Shown here piece after piece: positions 1 through 8,408 of a stretch of DNA of 64,000 nucleotides. The stretch is from Pelomonas sp. BJYL3 (GTDB taxonomy: Bacteria; Pseudomonadota; Gammaproteobacteria; Burkholderiales; Burkholderiaceae_C), in the NCBI RefSeq assembly GCF_027257975.1, contig NZ_JANZKX010000003.1, forward strand, positions 496,001 to 560,000, read 5' to 3'. How positions within the stretch are numbered: the first letter of the stretch is position 1; the number at the start of each line of letters is the position of its first letter. Made by a program: the position numbers and the translations under genes. The notes beneath the pieces were generated by a model. That model was not told the origin of the DNA. It ran no database searches and worked only from the letters and a program-made list of their open reading frames with translations.

Positions 1-714
1 CAGCAGCGGCATGGTCAGGATGCACTGGGGCTCCTGGCCGTACTCGGCCTGCAGGTGGCGGCCCATCAGCAGGTTGAACTTCTGGTCGGTGCCGCCCAGC
101 TCCAGGTCGGACTTCAGCGCGACGGAGTCGTAGCCCTGCATCAGCGGGTAGAGGAACTCGTGCACCGAGATGGGCGTCTGGCTGGCGAAGCGCTTGGCGA
201 AATCGTCGCGCTCCATCATGCGGGCCACGGTGTACTTGGCGGCCAGCTGGATCATGCCGCTGGCGCCCAGGGGCTCGCTCCATTCGCTGTTGTAGCGGAT
301 CTCGGTACGGGCCGGGTCCAGCACCAGGCTGGCCTGCTTGTAGTAGGTCTCGGCATTGGCCTGGATCTGCTCCTTCGTCAGCGGCGGGCGCGTGCTGTTG
401 CGGCCCGAGGGGTCGCCGATCATGGAGGTGAAGTCGCCGATCAGGAAGATCACCTGATGACCCAGGTCCTGCAGCTGGCGCATCTTGTTGAGCACCACGG
501 TGTGGCCGATGTGGATGTCCGGCGCCGTGGGGTCCAGGCCCAGCTTGATGCGCAGCGGCGTGCCGGTGGCCTCGGAACGGGCCAGCTTCTGCACCCAGTC
601 GGCCTGCGGCAGCAGCTCTTCGCAGCCGCGCAGGCTGATGCGCAGGGCTTCCTGCACGCGCTCGGTGACGGGGTAGGCCGGCTTGGCGGGGGTGTCGGTT
701 CGCGATTCGGACAT
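1..714 (-). CDS. tyrS: tyrosyl-tRNA synthetase, N-terminal 238 codons (cut by window start)
   Basis: Class I aminoacyl-tRNA synthetase that charges tRNA-Tyr in the cytoplasm. Only the first 238 codons are inside the window; the KMSKS loop and the tRNA-binding C-terminus lie outside. The catalytic HIGH motif is seen as DIHIGHT (H68-H71), followed by [15 protein letters not shown] and the tyrosine-pocket stretch LMQGYDS, then the [12 protein letters not shown] segment. This long-N-terminus form is the type common in beta-proteobacteria. The ATG at 714 sits just after GAGAGCTCTTC, a plausible ribosome-binding region. It is divergent from the M23 peptidase gene. Identity is firm. Confidence 0.97.
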   Translation of the reverse strand, partial: MSESRTDTPAKPAYPVTERVQEALRISLRGCEELLPQADWVQKLARSEATGTPLRIKLGLDPTAPDIHIGHTVVLNKMRQLQDLGHQVIFLIGDFTSMIGDPSGRNSTRPPLTKEQIQANAETYYKQASLVLDPARTEIRYNSEWSEPLGASGMIQLAAKYTVARMMERDDFAKRFASQTPISVHEFLYPLMQGYDSVALKSDLELGGTDQKFNLLMGRHLQAEYGQEPQCILTMPLL

Positions 715-775
715 GAAGAGCTCTCGTGAGGGCGATGCGCAGCGGAAATCGGCCGGATGACGGGTTTCCCAGCCC

Positions 776-802
776 TTGATCTAGGGGGTCCCTGGGTATA
801 CT
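776..802 (+). promoter_or_regulatory. candidate sigma70 promoter for the M23 peptidase gene
   Basis: TTGATC (776-781) and TATACT (797-802) are separated by 15 bases, shorter than the ideal 17. Transcription from here would give a leader of roughly 140 bases before the GTG at 952. This is assigned by eye only. Confidence 0.35.
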
Positions 803-951
803 CGGCGCCAGTTTTGGCCTCAGCGGCCATCTTTGGACGGCCGCAAAAGTGCTGGATTCTAGTGGACGGTCCCCCGCGGACCGCGTCGCTTCCAGGCTAC
901 CCGCGCAGGTGCGGTCCAGAACAAGCACAGAGAAGACCGGGACCCGCAAGC

Positions 952-2334
952 GTGACTGACTGGACCAAGGAACTGAACAAGGTGTTGGGGCATGCCGAAG
1001 CCTTCGCGGCTCGCCATCCGCGTGCCTTGACGGGCAGCCTGGTAGGCCTGCTCAGCGGATTCGCCGTGACCGCCTTCGGCGTGGCACCGCTGGCGCCCGA
1101 CGCCCAGGACCTGCCCCAGACCACCATCGCCGAGGCCGTGCAGACGCATGACCTCGCCGCCCAGCTCGCCGACCTGGCCGAGCACGAGGTGGCCCTGAGC
1201 CGCAACGACCTCACCCGCGCCAGCGACACCGCCGACAGCCTGCTCAAGCGCATGGGCGCCTTCGACCCGGAGTTCGCGGCCTTCCTGCGCAGTGACGCCA
1301 CGGCCCGCCGCGTGCTCCAGGGCCGCGCCGGCAAGCTGGTGCAGATCAATGCCCGCCCCTCGGGCCGGGTCGAGTCCCTCATCGCCCGCTTCCCCGCCGA
1401 AAAGCCGGAGCAGCAGGCCACGCATTTCACCCGCCTGCGCATCGAGCGCGACGCCAAGGGTCTGCGCAGCGTGCTGGAGACCGCCCCGCTGCAGTCCCAG
1501 GTGCGCCTGGCCAGCGGCACCATCCGCAGCTCCCTGTGGGCCGCGACGGACGATGCCCGCATCCCCGACGCCATCGCGTCCCAGATCGCCGAGATGTTCT
1601 CGGGCGACATCGACTTCCACCGCGAACTGCGCAAGGGCGACCGCTTCTCGGTCGTCTACGAAGGCCTGACTGCCGACGGCGAGCCCATCACCTGGGACGG
1701 CGGCGCCGGCAAGGTGCTGGCGGGCGAGTTCGTCAACAACGGCCGCAGCTACAGCGCCGTGTGGTTCCGTGACAGCGTCACCGGCAAGGGCAACTTCTAC
1801 ACCATGGACGGGCAGAGCAAGCGCCGCGCCTTCCTGGCCAGCCCCCTGCCCTTCTCGCGCGTGACCTCCGGCTTCTCGATGCGCATGCATCCCATCCTGC
1901 AGACCTGGCGCGCCCACCTGGGCGTGGACTACGGCGCCCCCACCGGCACCGCCGTGCAGGCCGTGGGTGACGGCGTGGTGGAGTCCGCCGGCTGGCAGAA
2001 CGGCTTCGGCAACGTGATCCATGTGCGGCACGCCAATGACCGCGTCACGGTCTACGCCCACCTGAGCCGCATTGACGTCAAGAAGGGCCAGCGCGTCGAG
2101 CAGGGCCAGAAGATCGGCGCCGTGGGCGCTACCGGCTGGGCCACCGGCCCGCACCTGCATTTCGAATTCCGCGTGAAGGGCCAGCACCAGGACCCGCGCG
2201 CCATCGCCCGCGCCTCCGAGTCCCTGACCCTGCCGGGCTACGCAAAGGGCCTGTTCCAGCAGACGGCCCTGGCCGCCCGCACCCAGATCGACGTGGCCCG
2301 CTCCCTGGGCCAGGGCGTCAGCGACGCCGACTGA
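952..2334 (+). CDS. membrane-anchored M23 family murein endopeptidase (MepM-like)
   Basis: Predicted cell-wall hydrolase cleaving peptidoglycan cross-links in the periplasm. From the GTG at 952 the protein is 460 residues. It has a single N-terminal membrane anchor (about residues 27-45), a long periplasmic region resembling the OapA/LysM-like domains of MepM, and a C-terminal LytM/M23 domain. The zinc ligands are visible as HLGVDYG (H322, D326) and HLHFEF (H401, H403). An in-frame ATG exists at 757, but the residues it would add look non-coding, and the candidate promoter at 776-802 lies downstream of it, so GTG 952 is preferred. It lies 22 bases before anmK, so the two wall-related genes may be cotranscribed. 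Confidence 0.9.
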   Translation: MTDWTKELNKVLGHAEAFAARHPRALTGSLVGLLSGFAVTAFGVAPLAPDAQDLPQTTIAEAVQTHDLAAQLADLAEHEVALSRNDLTRASDTADSLLKRMGAFDPEFAAFLRSDATARRVLQGRAGKLVQINARPSGRVESLIARFPAEKPEQQATHFTRLRIERDAKGLRSVLETAPLQSQVRLASGTIRSSLWAATDDARIPDAIASQIAEMFSGDIDFHRELRKGDRFSVVYEGLTADGEPITWDGGAGKVLAGEFVNNGRSYSAVWFRDSVTGKGNFYTMDGQSKRRAFLASPLPFSRVTSGFSMRMHPILQTWRAHLGVDYGAPTGTAVQAVGDGVVESAGWQNGFGNVIHVRHANDRVTVYAHLSRIDVKKGQRVEQGQKIGAVGATGWATGPHLHFEFRVKGQHQDPRAIARASESLTLPGYAKGLFQQTALAARTQIDVARSLGQGVSDAD

Positions 2335-2356
2335 TCGCCCCCACCCTGGCCGCGGC

Positions 2357-3481
2357 GTGAGCGCTCCGCAAGGCATGCAGCACTACATCGGACTGATGTC
2401 CGGCACCTCGCTGGACGGCGTGGACGCGGTGCTCGCGGCCTGCGCTCCGGACGGCGCCCTCCAGGTGCTGGACCACGCCTTTGCGCCCTTCGAACCCGCC
2501 CTGCGGGCCGAATTGCTGGCGCTGAATACCCCGGGCGAGAACGAGCTGCACCGCGCGGCCCTGGCGGCCAACGGCGTGGCCCGTGCCTATGCCGAGCTCA
2601 CACAAGCCCTGACCCTGCGGCACCCCACCCTCACCATCCGCGCCCTCGGCGCCCACGGCCAGACGGTGCGCCACCGTCCGGGGGAGTTCGATGGCAGCGG
2701 CTACACGACCCAGCTGCTCAATGCCTCGCTGCTGGCCGAACTCTGCGGCATCGGCGTGGTGGCCGACCTGCGCAGCCGCGACGTGGCCGCCGGCGGCCAG
2801 GGCGCTCCGCTGGTGCCCGCCTTCCACCAGGCGGTGTTTGCAGGGCGCTGCGAGGCCGTGCTGAACATCGGCGGCATCAGCAATGTCAGCCTGCTGGGCG
2901 CGGCGCCCGGCGCCGCGCCCCGTGGCTTCGACTGCGGCCCCGGCAACTGCCTGATGGATGCCTGGATCAGCCAGCACCGCGGCCTGCCCTATGACGCCGA
3001 TGGCGCCTGGGCCGCGCAGGGTCAGGTCTTGCCCGGGCTGCTGACCCGCCTGCTGGACGAGCCCTTCTTCCTTCTTCCGCCGCCGCGCAGCACCGGCCGG
3101 GACCTCTTCAATCCGGACTGGCTGCAGGCGCACCTGACGGCCCTGGCCCCGCCCGCAGCGCCCGAGGACGTCCAGGCCACCTTGCTGGACTTGACTGCCC
3201 TCTCCATTGCCCAGGCCCTGCTGACGCACGGTGGGACCGGCGGCCGGCTGGTCGTGTGCGGCGGCGGCGCGCTCAATGGCCGGCTCATGCAGCGCCTGGC
3301 AGAGGCCCTGCCCGGCTGGACGCTGCAGCCCAGCGACGCCCTGGGCCTGCCCGCCATGCAGGTGGAAGCCGCCGCCTTCGCCTGGCTGGCCATGCGGCAT
3401 TGCGAGGGCCTGGCGGGCAATCTGCCGGCCGTCACCGGCGCGCGCGGGCCGCGAATCCTGGGCGCCTGGCATCCCGCCTGA
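2357..3481 (+). CDS. anmK: anhydro-N-acetylmuramic acid kinase
   Basis: Phosphorylates and opens 1,6-anhydro-MurNAc during peptidoglycan recycling, giving MurNAc-6-phosphate in the cytoplasm. The 374-residue length fits the family. Motifs seen are the N-terminal phosphate loop GLMSGTSLDGVDA, the VVADLRSRDVAAGGQGAPLVP segment around the catalytic Asp, NIGGISN, and a C-terminal VCGGGALNG. The start is GTG 2357, with ATG 2375 a good alternative. It follows an M23 peptidase, consistent with a wall-turnover pair. A copy of the dispersed motif GGGTCAGGTCTTG lies inside the reading frame at 3019-3031. Confidence 0.95.
   Translation: MSAPQGMQHYIGLMSGTSLDGVDAVLAACAPDGALQVLDHAFAPFEPALRAELLALNTPGENELHRAALAANGVARAYAELTQALTLRHPTLTIRALGAHGQTVRHRPGEFDGSGYTTQLLNASLLAELCGIGVVADLRSRDVAAGGQGAPLVPAFHQAVFAGRCEAVLNIGGISNVSLLGAAPGAAPRGFDCGPGNCLMDAWISQHRGLPYDADGAWAAQGQVLPGLLTRLLDEPFFLLPPPRSTGRDLFNPDWLQAHLTALAPPAAPEDVQATLLDLTALSIAQALLTHGGTGGRLVVCGGGALNGRLMQRLAEALPGWTLQPSDALGLPAMQVEAAAFAWLAMRHCEGLAGNLPAVTGARGPRILGAWHPA
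3019..3031 (+). repeat. dispersed motif GGGTCAGGTCTTG, copy inside anmK
   Basis: Exact 13-base copy read in frame as part of the residues GQVL. It belongs to the recurring motif listed at 8363, 11073, 17280, 23174, 26735 and 53405. Confidence 0.6.
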
Positions 3482-3564
3482 GCCCGCCACCATCCCACAC
3501 CCCCACCTTCAGATGCGCCACGGGCCGCGTGGCAGCGCATGGCGCCATGGTCGACCCGGAAAGC

Positions 3565-3596
3565 AAAACGCCGCAGCGGCCAGGCCGTGCGGCGTT
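3565..3596 (-). terminator. intrinsic terminator downstream of erpA
   Basis: AACGCCGCA (3567-3575) pairs with TGCGGCGTT (3588-3596). On the minus strand the stem is followed by TTTT then GCTTT, so it fits termination of erpA. It may also stop anmK read-through from the other side. Confidence 0.75.
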
Positions 3597-3644
3597 GTCA
3601 GCGCATCACCGGGCGCCCCTGGGCGACCCGGCCTGCGAGAAGCG

Positions 3645-4019
3645 TCAGACCGAGAAGCTGGAACCGCAGCCGCAGGTGGTCGAGGCGTTCGGGTTCTTGA
3701 TCACGAACTGCGCGCCCTGCAGATCTTCCTTGTAGTCGATCTCGGCGCCCATGAGGTACTGCAGGCTCATGGCATCGATCAGCAGGGTGACGCCGTTCTT
3801 CATCATCTGGGTGTCATCCTCGTTGGCCACCTCGTCGAAGGTGAAGCCGTACTGGAAGCCCGAGCAGCCACCGCCCTGCACGAAGACGCGCAGCTTCAGC
3901 TCCGGATTGCCTTCCTCGGCGACCAGGTCTCGCACCTTCTCGGCGGCGCTGTCGGTGAAGATGATGGGCGCCGGGATGTCGCTGGGGCCGGCGGTGGTGG
4001 ATTCGAGAACTGCGCTCAT
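3645..4019 (-). CDS. erpA: A-type iron-sulfur cluster insertion protein
   Basis: Carrier that delivers [4Fe-4S] or [2Fe-2S] clusters to apoproteins in the cytoplasm. The 124-residue protein has the three cluster-ligand cysteines of the HesB/IscA family: C52 in GGCSGF, then C116 and C118 in TCGCGSSF. The N-terminal extension with [14 protein letters not shown] and the absence of a neighbouring isc operon favour ErpA over IscA. It is a single gene between its own terminator (3565-3596) and the ribosomal-protein terminator (4238-4260). Confidence 0.95.
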   Translation of the reverse strand: MSAVLESTTAGPSDIPAPIIFTDSAAEKVRDLVAEEGNPELKLRVFVQGGGCSGFQYGFTFDEVANEDDTQMMKNGVTLLIDAMSLQYLMGAEIDYKEDLQGAQFVIKNPNASTTCGCGSSFSV

Positions 4020-4324
4020 CGCTTGTGTCCTGCTTGAGAGAGGTCAGATGGCTGGATTATCCCCCAGCGTCGGACTCAGGTATTCGCCAAAGGCCTGCAT
4101 GACCCGGTGCCACGAAGGGCTTTGAGGCCTTGATGACACAGCGGCGGCGGCCGGCGTGATGTCTGCACGCGGCAGCGAAAACAAAGTGGCCGCAAAGAGG
4201 CCGCAAAGAGGCCGAGAAAAGCAGCCTCTGCAATGACAAAGGCCGCATGAAGCGGCCTTTTGGAGCACTGGAAAGCTCCGCGGAGACTTTCCAGGCGGGG
4301 CTGGCACCAGGCCAGCCAGGAAGA
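4020..4324. other. intergenic region between erpA and rpsI
   Basis: About 305 bases without a gene. It holds the rplM-rpsI terminator (4238-4260) and must contain the erpA promoter, for which no convincing hexamer pair was found. A short direct repeat of GCCGCAAAGAG lies at about 4190-4215. The ATG-started reading frames that cross it have no recognisable protein features. Confidence 0.6.
4238..4260 (-). terminator. terminator of the rplM-rpsI operon
   Basis: AAAGGCCGC (4238-4246) and GCGGCCTTT (4252-4260) form a 9-bp stem with a 5-base loop. It lies 64 bases past the rpsI stop on the minus strand. Confidence 0.75.
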
Positions 4325-4717
4325 TCAGCGCTTGCTGAACTGCTTCCGACGACGAGCGCCGTGCAGACCGACCTTCTTACGCTCGACTTCACGCGCATCA
4401 CGCGTGACGAAGCCGGCGCGGCTCAGTTCGGGCTTCAGGGCTGCGTCGTAGTCGATCAGCGCACGGGTGATGCCCAGACGGACAGCACCGGCTTGGCCGG
4501 ACTCGCCACCACCGTGAACGTTCACCTTGATGTCGAAGGCTTCGCCATTGTTGGTCAGCACCAGGGGCTGGCGGGTGACCATGATGGACGTCTGACGGCC
4601 GAAGTACTGATCCAGCGGCTTGCCGTTGACGATGATCTGGCCCGTGCCCTTCTTGATGAAGACGCGAGCGACCGACGACTTGCGGCGGCCGGTACCGTAA
4701 TTCCAGTTTCCGATCAT
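4325..4717 (-). CDS. rpsI: 30S ribosomal protein S9
   Basis: Small-subunit protein whose C-terminal tail reaches the P-site tRNA. The 130-residue length is canonical. The N-terminus ([19 protein letters not shown]), the central [22 protein letters not shown] and the basic tail ending in RRRKQFSKR are diagnostic. It lies 9 bases after rplM, as one operon that ends at the hairpin at 4238-4260. Confidence 0.99.
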   Translation of the reverse strand: MIGNWNYGTGRRKSSVARVFIKKGTGQIIVNGKPLDQYFGRQTSIMVTRQPLVLTNNGEAFDIKVNVHGGGESGQAGAVRLGITRALIDYDAALKPELSRAGFVTRDAREVERKKVGLHGARRRKQFSKR

Positions 4718-4726
4718 TGCCGTTCC

Positions 4727-5155
4727 TTAGATTTCCAGAGCCTTGGGCTGCTGGGCGGTATGCGGGTGGGTACCACCAGCGTAAACCTTCAGCTTCTTCA
4801 CCATGGCGTAGCCCAGGGGACCCTTGGGCAGCATGCCCTTGACAGCCTTCTCCAGGGCGCGGCCCGGATGCTTGGCTTGCATGTCCTTGAACTTGGTGGC
4901 GTAGATGCCGCCGGGGAAGCCGCTGTGGCGGTAGTACACCTTGTCGGTGGCCTTGTTGCCGGTCACGCGCAGCTTGTCTGCGTTGATCACGACGATGAAG
5001 TCACCGGTGTCCACGTGAGGCGTGTAAATGGCCTTGTGCTTGCCGCGCAAACGGAGTGCCACTTCGCTGGCAACACGTCCGAGCACCTTGTCGGTGGCGT
5101 CAATCACAAACCACTCGTGCGTCACCTCGGCCGGCTTGGCGCTGAAGGTCTTCAT
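4727..5155 (-). CDS. rplM: 50S ribosomal protein L13
   Basis: Early-assembly large-subunit protein of 142 residues, the canonical length. The start [20 protein letters not shown] at 5155 is typical, followed by [19 protein letters not shown] and the conserved [13 protein letters not shown]. The open frame continues upstream to 5266, but the extra residues do not belong to the family. First gene of the rplM-rpsI operon. Confidence 0.99.
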   Translation of the reverse strand: MKTFSAKPAEVTHEWFVIDATDKVLGRVASEVALRLRGKHKAIYTPHVDTGDFIVVINADKLRVTGNKATDKVYYRHSGFPGGIYATKFKDMQAKHPGRALEKAVKGMLPKGPLGYAMVKKLKVYAGGTHPHTAQQPKALEI

Positions 5156-5509
5156 GAGTTGCTTTCGTTGGCTGCGGCCGGCATCACACCCGCTCGCAGC
5201 AGTCGCTGGCTGAAACTTCTGCACCAGGGCCACCGTTCGGTGCCGCTTCTTTGCCTGCCGACCCACTTTTCAGGGGTTCAGCCCGCTCGCGGCCTCTCAC
5301 GTGCATGGCGCCAAGGCGCATCCTTCCCCGCAGCCAAATACGAGGAAAGCCCGAGAGTGTACCCAAGTACGGCCAGTCCGGCAAGTTGCGAGCAGGCGGG
5401 AATGCCGATCAGATCAAGGTCCCCGGGCGGCCGGCCCGCTAATATGCGTCCATGCCGCAGCCCTCCCGGCTGCGCTCCCGGCTGTGCTCCTGGCCGAGCG
5501 GAGGCCCAC
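5156..5509. other. divergent intergenic region between rplM and the GNAT gene
   Basis: About 354 bases holding the promoters of both flanking genes. On the plus strand a TAATAT box (5440-5445) is a possible -10 for the GNAT gene; its -35 is poor. No clear promoter for rplM was found by eye, and no hairpin that could be called an L13 autoregulatory leader. Confidence 0.4.
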
Positions 5510-6253
5510 ATGACTGCCCAAGAACCGTCGTCCCTGGCCGATCCCGGCCACACCGAACCCGAGCCCGAATCGAGCGCCCTGGCCTGGCTGCCTCAGAAGC
5601 TGGGCCTGCAGCGATTTGCCAGCTGGGTGCCCATACGCTCCCTGGCGCGCCGCCATCGCAAGCGCATCCTGACTCACCTGCTGAGCCTCAACGAGCGCGA
5701 CCGCTACCTGCGCTTCGGCTACCCGGCCAGCGACGAGCAGATCAGCAAGTACGCGATGAGCCTGGACTTCGCCCGCGACGAGGTCCTGGGCATCTTCAAC
5801 CGCCGGCTGCAGCTGGTGGCCATGGCCCACCTGGCGTACGAGCCGGCGCCGCAGCGCCAGGGCAAGCCTGCCATGGCCGAGTTCGGCGTCTCGGTGCTGG
5901 CCAGCGCCCGGGGTCGAGGCTTTGGCGCCCGGCTGTTCGAGCATGCGGCCCTGCATGCGCGCAACCGCGGCATCGAGACCCTCTTCATCCATGCGCTGAG
6001 CGAGAACGCGCCCATGCTCAAGATCGCCCGCAGCGCCGGCGCCACCGTGGAGCGCGACGGCAGCGAGTCCGAGGCCTGGCTGCGCCTGCCGCCGGATTCG
6101 GTGTCCTCCCATGTGGGCGAGGCCATCGAGCGGCACATGGCCGAACTGGACTTCCAGTTCAAGCGCCATGTGCGCGCCTTCGGTGACTTCATCGACGGCG
6201 TGGCCGAGGTCAAGTCGCAATACCGCGACGCCGGCAAGGCCGCCAAGCAATAG
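5510..6253 (+). CDS. GNAT family N-acetyltransferase
   Basis: Predicted acetyl-CoA-dependent acyltransferase of 247 residues; substrate unknown. The GNAT core spans about residues 60-195. The acetyl-CoA pyrophosphate loop is visible as SARGRGFGARLF (about 132-143), followed by the conserved helix and ALSENAPMLKIARSAGAT, the usual motif B region. The C-terminal 60 residues look helical and charged. The open frame extends upstream to 4247, but that part is antisense to ribosomal genes, so ATG 5510 is chosen. No operon partner. Confidence 0.85.
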   Translation: MTAQEPSSLADPGHTEPEPESSALAWLPQKLGLQRFASWVPIRSLARRHRKRILTHLLSLNERDRYLRFGYPASDEQISKYAMSLDFARDEVLGIFNRRLQLVAMAHLAYEPAPQRQGKPAMAEFGVSVLASARGRGFGARLFEHAALHARNRGIETLFIHALSENAPMLKIARSAGATVERDGSESEAWLRLPPDSVSSHVGEAIERHMAELDFQFKRHVRAFGDFIDGVAEVKSQYRDAGKAAKQ

Positions 6254-6367
6254 CGGCAAGGCTTCGGCGCGACGGCGGTTCCGCCGTGGTTACACTTTGA
6301 CGGCCGCCCGGCCCGCCAGGACTCCTTCCTGACGGCCCGACACGTCCCTCAGCAGCCCCCAGCGCCC

Positions 6368-7201
6368 ATGCCGACCCTAATCCCGTGGATCTTTGCCCTG
6401 GCCTCCTGCCTGGGGCTTGCAGCCTTGGGTGCCGTCTGGCTCTGGAAGCGCCCTCGCGGCGCCCGGCACCGCCTTCCGGATGAGTGGCCCCTGACGCCCC
6501 GCCCTGTCTTCAGCACCGACGAGCGCCGCGTCTACCGCCTGCTGCGCGAGGCCCTGCCTCACCATGTGATCCTGTGCAAGCTGCCTCTCGTGCGCTTCTG
6601 CCAGCCCAGCGAGGCCAGCGAGACGCGCTACTGGTTCGATCTCCTCGGGGCGCTGAACGTGGGCTTTGCCATCTGCAGCAGCAACGGCCGGGTGCTGGCC
6701 GCCATCGACCTGGACACCGAGCGCCAGCAACAGGGCCGCGGCCTTCAGATCAAGCAGTCGGTGCTCAACGCCTGCCGCGTGCGCTACCTGCGCTGCCCCC
6801 TGGACAAGCTGCCCACCGCAGCCGAGCTGCAGCTGCTGGTGCCCTACAACAACAGCCATGTGCGCGGCCCCCAGGCCGGCACCAAGCCCGCACGCGCGCC
6901 GGCCGCCAGCCCCGCGGGCGCTGGCGCGGGCACGCCGCTGGCACCCGCCGCCAACGGCCGCCCCATCAACACGGTGGGAGCCAGCCTGTGGCAGGACTCG
7001 TCCGTGTTCCAGGACTCCTTCTTCGCACCGGACCCGCGCTTTGACAGCGCCACCGGCGAGCGCCCCAGCCTGGCGGGGGCGGATGAGCCGGACACCGGCG
7101 GCCTGGACATCAGCCTCGACCAGACCCCGCGAGGCCCGGATGCCGCCCAGGACATCGTGGGCGTGGTGGTGGACAGCCCCCGCTTCCCCGACGGCCGCTG
7201 A
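6368..7201 (+). CDS. membrane-anchored DUF2726 domain protein
   Basis: 277 residues with one N-terminal transmembrane helix (about 5-25, ending in WLWKRPRG) and a cytoplasmic DUF2726-type domain at about residues 45-160. That domain shows the pattern FSTDERRVYRLLREALPHHVI, then a core strand FAICSSNGRVLAAIDLD and QIKQSVLNACRV, which resembles restriction-endonuclease-like folds. Residues 165-277 are proline/alanine-rich and likely disordered. Function unknown; DUF2726 is thought to be nuclease-related, but no activity is inferred here. It lies 114 bases after the GNAT gene and 57 before the kinase. Confidence 0.75.
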   Translation: MPTLIPWIFALASCLGLAALGAVWLWKRPRGARHRLPDEWPLTPRPVFSTDERRVYRLLREALPHHVILCKLPLVRFCQPSEASETRYWFDLLGALNVGFAICSSNGRVLAAIDLDTERQQQGRGLQIKQSVLNACRVRYLRCPLDKLPTAAELQLLVPYNNSHVRGPQAGTKPARAPAASPAGAGAGTPLAPAANGRPINTVGASLWQDSSVFQDSFFAPDPRFDSATGERPSLAGADEPDTGGLDISLDQTPRGPDAAQDIVGVVVDSPRFPDGR

Positions 7202-7258
7202 CCCGGCCGCGCCCTTTCCTTTCCTGATGCTGCCGGCTTGATCCGCCGGGCGCCCCGC

Positions 7259-8359
7259 ATGAACCCCGACACCGACCGCGCCTTTGGCGAGCTGACGCCC
7301 GAATTCATGCTGGACGCCCTGGAGGCGGCCGGCCTGCGCGGCGACGGCCGCCTGCTGCAGCTCAATTCCTACGAGAACCGCGTGCTCCAGGTCCACCTGG
7401 AAGACGGGCGCGTGGCCGTGGCCAAGTTCTACCGCCCGGGTCGCTGGACCGAGGCCCAGATCCTCGAGGAGCACGCCTTCGCCGCTGAACTGGCCGATGC
7501 CGAGGTGCCCGTCGCCCACCCCTGGGCCCTGGCACGCAGCGATCACTTCGCCCATCCGCAGGGCGCGCTGGAGCTGCTGGGCGCACCGGCCACGCTGGGC
7601 CGCATCGGCTTGCAGCGCTTCGCCGTGGCCGCGCGCCAGGGCGGTCGCGCGCCGGAGCTGGAGGATGTGGAGGTGCTGCGCTGGATCGGCCGCCTGCTGG
7701 CGCGCCTGCATGAGGTCGGTGCGCGGCAGCCCTTCACGCACCGCGTGCGCTGGTGGGGCGCCGAGCCCGGCGAAACCGCGCGCGCCTGGCTGATGGACCA
7801 GGGCGTGCTGCCGCCCGAGATCGCCCCGCGCTGGGACCGCGTCGTGCAGGAGTGCCTGACGCACATCACCCGGGCCTTCGAAGCACTGGGCGATGCCCGG
7901 CAGCTGCGCCTGCACGGCGACTGCCACCCCGGCAACATCCTCTGGACGCCCGACCACGGCCCGCATTTCGTGGACCTGGATGACGCCGTCACCGGCCCCG
8001 CCGTGCAGGACCTGTGGATGCTGCTCAGCGGCGACGAGGCCACCGCACGCTGGCAGTGGGACGCGCTGATGGACGGCTATGAATCCATCCGCGAATTCGA
8101 CTGGCGCGAGCGCCGCCTGATCGAGCCGCTGCGCACGCTGCGCATGATCCACCACAGCGCCTGGCTGGCCCGCCGCTGGGGCGATCCGGCCTTCCCGCTG
8201 GCCTTCCCCTGGTTCGGCACGCCCAACTACTGGAACGACCAGGTGGCCAAGCTGGCGGAGCAGCTGGAGGCCATGCAGTCCGCCGAAGAGGCCCCGGCGC
8301 CGCCCTCGTTCAAGGACGACGACGATGACTTCCATCTCGACGGCGACAGCTTCTCCTGA
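7259..8359 (+). CDS. srkA: SrkA/RdoA-type stress-response serine/threonine kinase
   Basis: Aminoglycoside-phosphotransferase-fold protein kinase, in E. coli linked to envelope stress and programmed cell death. From ATG 7259 the protein is 366 residues. Key motifs are the N-terminal LNSYENRVLQVHLEDG (YENRV is family-typical), the KFYRPGRW lysine region, the catalytic loop HGDCHPGNILW (H219, D221) and the metal-binding FVDLDDAVTGPAVQDLWM (D239 and D241/D242). A TTG start at 7238 would add seven residues. The acidic tail (DDDDDFHLDGD) is unusual. A hairpin at 8363-8396 follows the stop. Confidence 0.9.
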   Translation: MNPDTDRAFGELTPEFMLDALEAAGLRGDGRLLQLNSYENRVLQVHLEDGRVAVAKFYRPGRWTEAQILEEHAFAAELADAEVPVAHPWALARSDHFAHPQGALELLGAPATLGRIGLQRFAVAARQGGRAPELEDVEVLRWIGRLLARLHEVGARQPFTHRVRWWGAEPGETARAWLMDQGVLPPEIAPRWDRVVQECLTHITRAFEALGDARQLRLHGDCHPGNILWTPDHGPHFVDLDDAVTGPAVQDLWMLLSGDEATARWQWDALMDGYESIREFDWRERRLIEPLRTLRMIHHSAWLARRWGDPAFPLAFPWFGTPNYWNDQVAKLAEQLEAMQSAEEAPAPPSFKDDDDDFHLDGDSFS

Positions 8360-8362
8360 CAA

Positions 8363-8396
8363 GGCAAGACCTGACCCCAGAGGGCCAGGTCTTGCC
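8363..8396. terminator. hairpin made of two inverted copies of the dispersed CAGGTCTTG motif
   Basis: GGCAAGACCTG (8363-8373) is perfectly complementary to CAGGTCTTGCC (8386-8396), giving an 11-bp stem between the convergent ends of srkA and htpG. The left arm continues as the full CAAGACCTGACCCC motif. There is no T-run, so it could be a protein-binding or REP-like element rather than a true terminator. Confidence 0.55.
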
Positions 8397-8408
8397 CGGG
8401 CGGCCTGA

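Noticed and set aside
859-2376. 505-codon minus-strand frame opposite the M23 peptidase
   Set aside because: No recognisable motif; the plus strand carries the zinc site.
4247-5509. N-terminal extension of the GNAT frame over rpsI and rplM
   Set aside because: Antisense to two certain ribosomal-protein genes. The family-like sequence begins after 5510.
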